Shown here in pieces: positions 1 through 5,646 of a stretch of 12,894 nucleotides of DNA. Below the pieces are notes generated by a model that saw only the letters and a program-made list of their open reading frames with translations, was not told the origin of the DNA and ran no database searches. The translations under genes and the position numbers were made by a program. Numbering within the stretch: position 1 is the stretch's first letter; every line of letters starts with the position of its first letter. Where the stretch lies: the NCBI GenBank assembly GCA_035457865.1, contig DATIAR010000066.1:1-12894 (forward strand), read 5' to 3'. Origin of the DNA: UBA8516 sp035457865. GTDB taxonomy: Archaea; Thermoproteota; Nitrososphaeria; Nitrososphaerales; Nitrosopumilaceae.

Positions 1-1341
1 GTTAAAGCTTCCCTCTCCTGCAATATCAACAACTGGAACTCCAGGCTTTGCTGCTTTTGCACCAATTGCAGCTGGAAATCCCCAACCCATGGTGCCAAGA
101 CCAGTAGAGCTAAAGAACGTTCCAGGATGGATCACATCAAAAAACAACGATGCCCACATTTGATGTTGGCCTACTTCTGTTGTTACAATTGACTGGTGTG
201 GAAGTACCTCCCTTAGTTTGCGTAACACTTTGGCAGCTGCAAGTGGATGATCATGTAGTTTCAAGTTTTCCCTGTAGTAATCTTTTGTCTCTTTCATTCT
301 TTTTACCCAAGGATAATCTTCATTGCGTTTGATTGCTTTTTGAACTAACAACTTTACCATGATTCTCAAAGATGCCTTTACATCACCAACTATTGCTACA
401 GTAGTTGTTTGGTTTTTACCAATCTCTGCAGGATCAACATCCATGTGAATGATCTTTAGTCGTTTTTCAAACTCTTCAAAGGTTCCAACTGATCTATCTG
501 AAAATCTAGAACCTGCTGCAAGAACACAGTCTGCTTCTGTCATCATCTTATTTGCTTCCGCATGGCCGTGCATTCCAATTGGTCCTAATGAGAGAGGATG
601 ATTTTCTGGGAAAGAGCCTTTGCCCTTAAAGGTAGTAACTACAGGAATCATAAGAAGTTCAGCTATTGATTGAATCTCTGCAAATGCACCTGAAATTATC
701 ACACCGCCTCCTGCAAGAATAATTGGTCTTTCTGCAGAAAGAAGCATGTCAATTGCACGTTCAATCTGCGTAATATCTGGATCAACCCATGGATGATATC
801 CTCTAATTTTTACTTCAGATGGAAACGGAATCTCTGCCTCGTTTTGTTGCACATCTTTTGGTATGTCGATAAGTACAGGACCTGGTCTGCCAGTAGATGA
901 AATGTAAAATGCTTTCTTTACTACTTCAGGAATTTCAGTTGCACTAGTAGGTTGAAATGCATATTTTACAATTGGATTTGAAATTCCAATGATGTCACTT
1001 TCTTGGAATGCATCCCTACCTATCATCTTTAGAGGAACTTGACCAGTTATTGCAACCATGGGAGCTGAATCAGCTTGCGCTGTTGCAATCCCAGTTACAA
1101 TATTTGTTGCACCTGGTCCTGATGTTGCAAAACAAACTCCTGGTCTTCGACTTACTCTGCCAAAACCATCTGCCATATGAGCTGCAGATTGCTCATGTCT
1201 TGCAAGTATGTGACGTATGTTGCTTTTGTAAAGCTCATCATAAATTGGTAAGTTTGCACCACCGGGAAGCCCAAAGGCTATATCAACGCCCTCCTTTTCA
1301 AGGGCAACCATTAAAGATCTAGCACCTGACATTTTTTCCAT
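1..1341 (-). CDS. ilvB: Acetolactate synthase large subunit (3' part beyond the window edge)
   Basis: Catalytic subunit of acetohydroxyacid synthase. It condenses pyruvate with pyruvate or 2-oxobutyrate in the first common step of Val/Leu/Ile synthesis, using TPP and FAD in the cytoplasm. I translated the minus strand by hand: 447 codons are visible of a usual 550-600. The N-terminal pyrimidine domain shows AFGLPGG and RHEQSAAHMADG (catalytic Glu at residue 50), then TSGPGATN, the GRDAFQE segment and STGRPGPVLIDIP. The middle domain has HMDVDPAEIGKN. The last visible residues, GEGSFN (442-447), are the start of the TPP/Mg-binding motif, with Glu where Asp is usual. The ATG at 1341 is preceded by GGTGA (1348-1352) at 6-nt spacing, a good Shine-Dalgarno, which supports this start over the Met three codons later. 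Identity is near certain; choice among TPP-enzyme paralogues rests on the HEQ and GRDAFQE segments. Confidence 0.96.
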   Translation of the reverse strand, partial: MEKMSGARSLMVALEKEGVDIAFGLPGGANLPIYDELYKSNIRHILARHEQSAAHMADGFGRVSRRPGVCFATSGPGATNIVTGIATAQADSAPMVAITGQVPLKMIGRDAFQESDIIGISNPIVKYAFQPTSATEIPEVVKKAFYISSTGRPGPVLIDIPKDVQQNEAEIPFPSEVKIRGYHPWVDPDITQIERAIDMLLSAERPIILAGGGVIISGAFAEIQSIAELLMIPVVTTFKGKGSFPENHPLSLGPIGMHGHAEANKMMTEADCVLAAGSRFSDRSVGTFEEFEKRLKIIHMDVDPAEIGKNQTTTVAIVGDVKASLRIMVKLLVQKAIKRNEDYPWVKRMKETKDYYRENLKLHDHPLAAAKVLRKLREVLPHQSIVTTEVGQHQMWASLFFDVIHPGTFFSSTGLGTMGWGFPAAIGAKAAKPGVPVVDIAGEGSFN

Positions 1342-1362
1342 ATTAATTCACCAAAAAGTAAA

Positions 1363-1378
1363 GCTGTAAATTTACAGC
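1363..1378. repeat. 16-bp perfect palindrome in the ilvB leader
   Basis: GCTGTAAATTTACAGC is self-complementary over all 16 bases. On the ilvB (minus) strand it overlaps the last codon and stop of the leader ORF and ends 21 nt before the ilvB ATG. It could be a protein operator (Lrp/AsnC-type regulators bind AT-rich dyads) or an RNA element. A weaker dyad, TCGAC(1384-1388)/GTCGA(1414-1418), with an inner TAG/CTA pairing, lies just beside it within the leader ORF. Confidence 0.6.
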
Positions 1379-1434
1379 ATCAGGTCGACTAGCAATAAAA
1401 TACTAGAAATGCCTGTCGATCCTCCTAACTTCAT
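1372..1434 (-). CDS. Possible 20-aa leader peptide upstream of ilvB, rich in Ile/Leu/Val
   Basis: The short ORF ATG(1434)...TAA(1372-1374) reads MKLGGSTGISSILLLVDLML. Nine of its 20 residues are branched-chain amino acids, including the run I-L-L-L-V at codons 12-16. A TATA box at 1465-1472 predicts a transcript start near 1442, so this ATG would be the first start codon of the mRNA, about 8 nt from its 5' end. Near-leaderless starts are usual for this genome. The stop lies inside a perfect palindrome (1363-1378), and ilvB begins 30 nt later with its own Shine-Dalgarno. Codons 3-5 contain AGGAGGA, another Shine-Dalgarno-like stretch. The reading frame is seen; its translation and a role in sensing end-product amino acids are inference, by analogy with bacterial ilv leader peptides. 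Confidence 0.45.
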   Translation of the reverse strand: MKLGGSTGISSILLLVDLML

Positions 1435-1464
1435 TTTCAGTCTATAATTTCTCCTCAAATATAA

Positions 1465-1472
1465 TTTATAAA
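1465..1472 (-). promoter_or_regulatory. TATA box of the ilvB leader transcript
   Basis: On the minus strand this reads TTTATAAA, with purine-rich GAAA upstream that could serve as a BRE. The archaeal spacing of about 26-27 nt places the transcript start near 1442, eight bases before the leader ATG. Confidence 0.6.
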
Positions 1473-1503
1473 TATTTCTAGAAAAATTACTTAAAATTAT
1501 CAA

Positions 1504-1527
1504 AATTATGTAGTCCTTTTCATAATT
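1504..1527. repeat. Inverted repeat between divergent genes
   Basis: AATTATG (1504-1510) and CATAATT (1521-1527) are exact inverted copies separated by 10 bases. They lie between the divergent promoters of ilvB and the NTF2-like gene. This could be an operator, but the arms are short and AT-rich, so chance is possible. The rest of the 1342-1623 gap holds only the promoters and the ilvB leader described separately. Confidence 0.3.
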
Positions 1528-1590
1528 ATTTTAAAATTGATTCTATCGCAGGCAGCAAAAACTTTGGATTTTGTACATCTTTTCACAAAA

Positions 1591-1597
1591 CTTAAAC
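1591..1597 (+). promoter_or_regulatory. TATA box of the NTF2-like gene
   Basis: CTTAAAC lies about 30 nt upstream of the TTG start at 1624. This predicts a transcript start only a few bases before the start codon, so the gene is probably nearly leaderless. Confidence 0.45.
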
Positions 1598-1623
1598 AGT
1601 AAACCAAACAAGCAAGAACGATT

Positions 1624-2028
1624 TTGTCTGATACATCAGAAATCCTAGAAATAATTGGCCATTTTTTTGAAGTTGGAAAGACAAAGAATCTTGCGCCGCT
1701 TAGAGGGATTCAGCTTGACGACACTAGATTTTCAAGTTATAGCGACGTGCCTCCACTTGATCTGAAAGACTATTCTACAACAGTTGCTTTACAAGAGCTA
1801 CGATTTGTCAGCGTTTCTGACTATGATTATGAGATTAAAAATCCACGAGTGGATGTCTTTGGTGACAGCGCAGTAGCAACTTTTGTGATAAAACAAACAG
1901 GTGTACTTGTTGACAACTACAGCTTCCGTGGTCAACATCTATCTATGGAAAGTAGAGGCACATTTGTTTTGATAAAATCGCCTAAATGGAAGATTGTTCA
2001 TATACATTTGACAAAGATTTCTGATTAA
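1624..2028 (+). CDS. NTF2-like / SnoaL-like fold protein
   Basis: This 134-aa protein has the pattern of the nuclear transport factor 2 / SnoaL superfamily: an N-terminal helix (SEILEIIGHFFEVGKTKNL), a middle D-Y segment, then beta strands RVDVFGDSAVATFVIKQTG and SRGTFVLIKSPKWKIVHIHLTKI. The W-K-I-V-H-x-H strand (122-128) is characteristic of the polyketide-cyclase-like and DUF4440-like members. These are cone-shaped alpha+beta proteins with a small-molecule pocket; the substrate cannot be told from sequence. The start is TTG at 1624, with no Shine-Dalgarno and a TATA box about 30 nt upstream. The gene is single, divergent from ilvB, and its stop overlaps that of the convergent aldolase gene. 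The fold is fairly sure; the function is unknown. Confidence 0.8.
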   Translation: MSDTSEILEIIGHFFEVGKTKNLAPLRGIQLDDTRFSSYSDVPPLDLKDYSTTVALQELRFVSVSDYDYEIKNPRVDVFGDSAVATFVIKQTGVLVDNYSFRGQHLSMESRGTFVLIKSPKWKIVHIHLTKISD

Positions 2029-2846
2029 ACTGATGTTGCAGTCTTTGTTGATTGCTCTGTGTTTTTGAGTTTGTTAAATAACTCATGTGCCTCTTTAACA
2101 GAGGCATTTTCATGCACTATTGCACGGACTGCCTTTATCATAGAAACAGGATAATCTGATTGCCAGATATTTCTCCCCATATCTACTCCGACAGCTCCTG
2201 CTTGCAGTGCATCATGTGTTAGTTGTAACGCATCAAGCTCATTTGCAAGCTTTGGTCCTCCAGCTATAATTACTGGTACTGGACAACTGTTTACGACTTT
2301 ATCAAAGTTTTCACAATAATATGTCTTGACAAGATGTGCGCCAAACTCTGCTGCAATTCTGCAAGCAAGTGAAAGATATCGCGCATCACGTTTTTCAAGT
2401 TCTTTCCCTACTGCAGTAACTGCAAGAACGGGAATTCCGTATTCTTCTCCCTCGTCTACTAATTTTGCTAAACTGATAAGAGATTCGTGTTCATACTGAG
2501 CGCCTACAAAGATTGAGAGCGCAAGGGCTGTTACATTTAGCCGTATTGCTTCTTTAATTGAGGTAGTAATTTTTTCATTTGAAAGATCTTTTCCAATAAT
2601 ACTTGAACCACCTGAGACTCTGAGAACAACCGGTATTGGAAAGTTTGCATCAACTGAGGTACGTAACACCCCACGTGTAAGCATAAGAGAATCTGCATAA
2701 GGCAAGAGTGGTTGTATTGTTTTGCGAGGTACCTCTAGTCTTTCTGTTGGTCCTAAAAAGTAACCGTGATCAACTGCAAGCATTACTCCTCGTCCCGTGT
2801 CAGGTTTGATTATTTTTGCAAGGCGATTTTTCATTCCCCAATCCAT
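2025..2846 (-). CDS. LsrF / DhnA-type class I aldolase or thiolase
   Basis: This 273-aa TIM-barrel enzyme belongs to the DhnA-like class I aldolase family. Its closest recognisable pattern is bacterial LsrF (3-hydroxy-5-phosphonooxypentane-2,4-dione thiolase). Shared segments in order are DWGMKNRL (2-9), VMLAVDHGYFLGP (21-33), LTRGVLR (56-62), VGAQYEHESL, VKTYY with the presumed Schiff-base Lys174, CPVPVIIAGGPKL (188-200), and GVDMGRNIWQSDYPV (220-234), probably phosphate binding. Family members also include fructose-bisphosphate aldolase and the archaeal ADH synthase of the alternative shikimate route, so the substrate is uncertain. The ATG at 2846 begins the MDWGM motif, where LsrF homologues align, which supports the start. 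It lies 34 bp behind the zinc dehydrogenase with only a weak TATA, suggesting cotranscription. The stop overlaps the convergent NTF2-like gene at TTAA. Confidence 0.85.
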   Translation of the reverse strand: MDWGMKNRLAKIIKPDTGRGVMLAVDHGYFLGPTERLEVPRKTIQPLLPYADSLMLTRGVLRTSVDANFPIPVVLRVSGGSSIIGKDLSNEKITTSIKEAIRLNVTALALSIFVGAQYEHESLISLAKLVDEGEEYGIPVLAVTAVGKELEKRDARYLSLACRIAAEFGAHLVKTYYCENFDKVVNSCPVPVIIAGGPKLANELDALQLTHDALQAGAVGVDMGRNIWQSDYPVSMIKAVRAIVHENASVKEAHELFNKLKNTEQSTKTATSV

Positions 2847-2880
2847 GTTTGTCCCTTGATTTTCAAAATGAAAGATTGCC

Positions 2881-3924
2881 TTAGTTAAGCGTTTCTGAAT
2901 TTGTAATAATTATTTTCATCGAATCGTTTCCCTGATGTGCGTATTGCAATGCATTGTGTGAGTCTTCAAGATCAAATTTATGAGTTATAATACTTTTGAC
3001 ATTGGTCTTGCCTTCTTGTATTAATTTGAGTGCACTTAGTGTATCGCTATCTGATGCAGCGTAGCTTGGTGATATTGTTATTTCCTTAGAGTAGACTTTG
3101 CTTATGTCAACTAAAAGTTTGGCATCTTTTGTTGGTACTCCAAACAATACAACAGTGCCGCCTTTTCTAACAAATTCTATTGCTTGAGTAACTGCATCAA
3201 GATTTCCTGTAGCAACAATTGCTACATCGACACCACGATTTTGAGTTTTTGATAGGATTTTGTTGTATGCTTCAGGATCAGCAGATTTGATTGCTTCAGT
3301 GATTCCAAACTTTTTTGCAAAATTTAGTCTAAAATCATTTACATCAAAACAGAAAATGTCAGATAATCCATATACTTTGCTTAACATTACATGCATCATA
3401 CCTGTAGGGCCGATCCCAAAAATAGCAATTGAATCGCCTTTTTTGACTTGAATCTTGTTCCATGATCTGACACAACATGCAAGGGGTTCAATCATGGCAG
3501 CTTCTTCATAAGTCATCGAATCTGGAATCTTAATTACACCTTCATGTGACACATTCCACTCTGGAACAACAAATTCTTCAGCAAGTCCGCATGGTAAAAG
3601 ATTCGTTTCAGAATACTTTTTACACATGGTTTCATTTCCATGCAAACAATAATGGCAAGAATGGCATGGAACATGATGATGGACAAAGACGCGGTCTCCT
3701 TTTTTGAAGTTTTTAACACTCTTTCCTACCTCCGTGATTATTCCAGAGGGTTCGTGTCCTAGCCTCATTGATGGTTGGCTGTACTGACCATATATTTTTT
3801 CCAAGTCTGAACCACAAACTCCACAAGCTTGCATTTTTACTAATATGTCACCTGACCCAACAACTGGTTTTTCCACTGTTCGAATTTCAACCTGAGAGGG
3901 ACCTTTTACAAATGCAGCTTTCAT
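2881..3924 (-). CDS. Zinc-dependent medium-chain alcohol dehydrogenase
   Basis: This 347-aa protein is a typical full-length zinc MDR dehydrogenase, in the threonine/sorbitol dehydrogenase-like branch. It oxidises an alcohol with NAD(P). Visible motifs are the catalytic zinc ligands Cys37 (ACGVCGSD) and His57-Glu58 (LGHEPSG), a Glu in MIEPLACC (146) as further ligand, and the structural-zinc cysteines C87, C90, C93 and C101. The Rossmann glycines are in IFGIGPTG (168-175), followed by an acidic residue in CFDVND that favours NAD. The substrate cannot be assigned. A TATA-like CATATAC lies about 25 nt upstream of the ATG, so the gene is probably leaderless. It sits 32 bp after atpF and 34 bp before the LsrF-like aldolase; the pairing suggests a joint pathway of an alcohol or ketose substrate, which is inference. 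Confidence 0.9.
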   Translation of the reverse strand: MKAAFVKGPSQVEIRTVEKPVVGSGDILVKMQACGVCGSDLEKIYGQYSQPSMRLGHEPSGIITEVGKSVKNFKKGDRVFVHHHVPCHSCHYCLHGNETMCKKYSETNLLPCGLAEEFVVPEWNVSHEGVIKIPDSMTYEEAAMIEPLACCVRSWNKIQVKKGDSIAIFGIGPTGMMHVMLSKVYGLSDIFCFDVNDFRLNFAKKFGITEAIKSADPEAYNKILSKTQNRGVDVAIVATGNLDAVTQAIEFVRKGGTVVLFGVPTKDAKLLVDISKVYSKEITISPSYAASDSDTLSALKLIQEGKTNVKSIITHKFDLEDSHNALQYAHQGNDSMKIIITNSETLN

Positions 3925-3945
3925 GATTAATTTCTATAAAATGTA

Positions 3946-3952
3946 GTATATG
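3946..3952 (-). promoter_or_regulatory. TATA-like box of the zinc dehydrogenase gene
   Basis: The minus strand reads CATATAC, centred about 25 nt upstream of the ATG at 3924. It lies in the 32-bp gap after atpF, so the dehydrogenase may be transcribed independently as well as by read-through. Confidence 0.35.
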
Positions 3953-3956
3953 TGGA

Positions 3957-4253
3957 TTAAACTCCAAGTATTTGTTTTAAGAGCAATCTGTAGTCTACTT
4001 CTCCTTTTTGACTTCCAGGCGCAGGCAATTCAAATACTAGTGGTGTAGATTTTTTTGATCGTAATTCTGTTAATTTGTTACTAATGTTTTTTGAAATATC
4101 ATCGCTAACAAGTACTAGTCCAACTGATGAATCATTCATAAGTCTTGTAATTTCTACAAGTGCTTTTTCAGGAGATTCAACAATTACTCCTTGTACTCCT
4201 GCAAGCTGAAAACTAGTTACAAAAACTCTGCTACCTACCGTAACTATCTGCAC
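3957..4253 (-). CDS. atpF: A-type ATP synthase subunit F
   Basis: This 98-aa protein matches the central-stalk subunit F of archaeal A-type (V/A) ATP synthases: N-terminal MQIVTVGSRVFVTSFQLAGVQG, the central strand VGLVLVSDDISKNI, and the C-terminal strand-loop TPLVFELPAPGS followed by a short helix. Length is normal (about 100). It binds the rotor stalk beside subunit D and modulates coupling in the membrane-bound enzyme. The start is GTG at 4253. A TATA box (GTTAAATG on the minus strand, 4276-4283) is centred exactly 26-27 nt upstream, so the transcript probably begins on the start codon. No other ATP synthase gene is present in this window; the neighbours downstream are metabolic enzymes. 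I assign it by pattern and length with good confidence. Confidence 0.85.
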   Translation of the reverse strand: MQIVTVGSRVFVTSFQLAGVQGVIVESPEKALVEITRLMNDSSVGLVLVSDDISKNISNKLTELRSKKSTPLVFELPAPGSQKGEVDYRLLLKQILGV

Positions 4254-4275
4254 AGATCGCGTTTTTTTAAATGCA

Positions 4276-4283
4276 CATTTAAC
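4276..4283 (-). promoter_or_regulatory. TATA box of atpF
   Basis: GTTAAATG on the minus strand is centred about 26.5 nt before the GTG start. The spacing fits a leaderless transcript and supports GTG 4253 as the true start. Confidence 0.6.
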
Positions 4284-4303
4284 CTTTTGTTATTTTTGTC
4301 AAT

Positions 4304-4311
4304 CTTTAATA
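4304..4311 (+). promoter_or_regulatory. TATA box of the 63-aa membrane protein gene
   Basis: CTTTAATA is centred 26-27 nt upstream of the ATG at 4335, consistent with a leaderless mRNA. It lies back-to-back with the atpF promoter. Confidence 0.55.
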
Positions 4312-4334
4312 ATATCAAAAAAGAGCAAACGTGC

Positions 4335-4526
4335 ATGAAACAAGTTCCTCCAAGAAAAATAAAGCTAATGATGACAATCATACTTTTAGTTACAGGAACC
4401 GGAGGATTAGTAATAGGAAGTGTGATTAACGAATCTATAATTATATTATTGGGTTCAGTTAATCTGGCATTTGCAAGCTTCATTGGGATTCGTTATATTC
4501 AATCAAGATCACAAAAAGAAAAATAA
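4335..4526 (+). CDS. Small two-helix membrane protein, unknown function
   Basis: This 63-aa protein starts MKQVPPRKIK, a basic cytoplasmic tail. Two hydrophobic segments follow (about 11-31, MMTIILLVTGTGGLVIGSV, and 34-53, SIIILLGSVNLAFASFIGI) joined by a very short turn (INE), and it ends in a charged tail RYIQSRSQKEK. This predicts a helical hairpin with both ends in the cytoplasm. The ATG at 4335 was chosen because a TATA box lies 26-27 nt upstream; the open frame extends back to 4191 but that part would lie before the promoter and overlap atpF. I do not recognise the family. It precedes the peroxiredoxin gene by 50 bp on the same strand, but that gene has its own TATA-like box. Confidence 0.7.
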   Translation: MKQVPPRKIKLMMTIILLVTGTGGLVIGSVINESIIILLGSVNLAFASFIGIRYIQSRSQKEK

Positions 4527-4576
4527 TAATCTAAAGGCATGAAAATAGTCTTAAGTTACCTGTGAGAATAATTTGT

Positions 4577-5035
4577 ATGCAAGAAGGAGATGAGGCGCAA
4601 GATTTTGAATTACAAGACAATAATGGAAACACAGTAAAACTGAGTTCCTTTAAAGGACAAAAAAATGTAGTATTGTGTTTTTATCCAAAAAACCACCTGT
4701 TTGCCTGCCCTTCAAGGCTGGTTTTTAAGAATGCTAAAAGTACTATTGCTGCTTATCCTCAAATCCTTGCTTCAGATGCCACATTATTTGCAATTTCTGT
4801 AGATACAGTAGAAGACCAAAAAAAATTCATTGAGGAATACAACATTCCATATCTTCATCTAAGCGATCCTAAAAAAATTGCCTGTAAAACCTATGCCGGT
4901 TTGAATCTTGTTGGGCTAGCAAGGCGTTCAACTTTTATCATAAACAAGGAAGGAAAGATTGCAAAGATTTTCAGAGCCATTGATGTAAATTCTCATGGCA
5001 ATGAAATAGTTGCAGCTTTGAAAAATCTAAAGTAG
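4577..5035 (+). CDS. Peroxiredoxin of the Bcp/AhpC-TSA family, atypical active site
   Basis: This 152-aa thioredoxin-fold protein resembles bacterioferritin comigratory protein peroxiredoxins, which reduce hydrogen and alkyl peroxides in the cytoplasm. Family segments are GDEAQDFELQDNNG (4-17), VKLSSFKGQKNVVLCFYPK (20-38), ISVDTVEDQKKFIEEYNIPYLHLSD (73-97), and ARRSTFIINKEGKI (115-128) with the active-site Arg. The presumed peroxidatic Cys is C44. The usual PxxxTxxC motif reads P-K-N-H-L-F-A-C, so the conserved Thr is Leu41. The Bcp resolving Cys five residues on is absent (Val49); C34 and C103 are the only other cysteines. An in-frame GTG at 4562 lies too close to the TATA-like CTTAAG (4550-4555); the ATG at 4577 is 25 nt away and fits the usual N-terminus. 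Confidence 0.87.
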   Translation: MQEGDEAQDFELQDNNGNTVKLSSFKGQKNVVLCFYPKNHLFACPSRLVFKNAKSTIAAYPQILASDATLFAISVDTVEDQKKFIEEYNIPYLHLSDPKKIACKTYAGLNLVGLARRSTFIINKEGKIAKIFRAIDVNSHGNEIVAALKNLK

Positions 5036-5065
5036 TTTTTGCGTTTTTGTATTCCAACCATAAAT

Positions 5066-5073
5066 ATTTAAAG
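5066..5073 (+). promoter_or_regulatory. TATA box of arginine decarboxylase
   Basis: ATTTAAAG is centred 26 nt upstream of the GTG start at 5095. The transcript therefore probably begins on the GTG, which fixes that start although it is not ATG. Confidence 0.6.
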
Positions 5074-5094
5074 ACCTGAAATAAGATTGGTTTC

Positions 5095-5646
5095 GTGCTA
5101 GATCTGGTTGCAAAAAAAATGTTCCTTACTAGAGGTAAGGGAGTACACGAAGATCAACTGACAAGTTTTGAATATGCATTACGAGATGCTGGTATTGCTG
5201 GTACAAACTTGGTATTAATTTCGAGTATATTTCCGCCTGGTGCAAAAATTATTCCAAGAGCAGAGGGGCTAAAACTGATCAGACCTGGTGCAGTTACCTT
5301 TGCCATATATGCAAGGCAGCAAAGTAATGAGCCACATAGATTGATGGCCGCTTCTGTGGGGATTGCAGAACCACGTGATAACACTCGATATGGTTACCTC
5401 TCAGAATATCACTCATTTGGAGAAACGGAAAAAGAGGCAGGTGATTACGCAGAAGATATTGCCGCACAAATGTTGGCATCATCACTTGGAATAAAATTTG
5501 ATATTAACAAGAGCTGGGATGAAAAAAGAAAACAATGGAAAATCTCTGGTGAAATATACAAGACACGGAACATGACACAAAGTGCAGTTGGCGACCCCAA
5601 AGGACGCTGGACGACTGTTTTTGCAGCAGCTGTACTGATTCTTTAA
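5095..5646 (+). CDS. pdaD: Pyruvoyl-dependent arginine decarboxylase
   Basis: Converts arginine to agmatine, the first step of archaeal polyamine synthesis and the source of agmatine for agmatidine in tRNA-Ile. The 183-aa protein matches the PvlArgDC family: TRGKGVHEDQLTSFEYALRDAGI (12-34), then LISSIFPPGAKI (41-52) containing the Ser43-Ser44 self-cleavage site that generates the pyruvoyl group on the beta chain, and GYLSEYHSFGETE (100-112) with the catalytic Glu104. The C-terminal strand KTRNMTQSA...GRWTTVFAAAVLIL is also typical. Length is normal (about 150-185). The start is GTG at 5095, leaderless by promoter spacing. Its stop overlaps the stop of the convergent exported-protein gene at TTAA (5643-5646). 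Confidence 0.93.
   Translation: MLDLVAKKMFLTRGKGVHEDQLTSFEYALRDAGIAGTNLVLISSIFPPGAKIIPRAEGLKLIRPGAVTFAIYARQQSNEPHRLMAASVGIAEPRDNTRYGYLSEYHSFGETEKEAGDYAEDIAAQMLASSLGIKFDINKSWDEKRKQWKISGEIYKTRNMTQSAVGDPKGRWTTVFAAAVLIL

Noticed and set aside
1419..1428. AGGAGGATCG in the ilvB leader as a ribosome binding site for an internal start
   Set aside because: No ATG, GTG or TTG lies at a usable distance downstream; only a rare ATT would fit.
4191..4334. Upstream extension of the 63-aa membrane protein frame
   Set aside because: It overlaps atpF in antisense and precedes the promoter at 4304-4311.
4562..4576. GTG start for the peroxiredoxin, five codons upstream
   Set aside because: It would be only about 10 nt from the TATA box; ATG 4577 fits promoter spacing and the family N-terminus.
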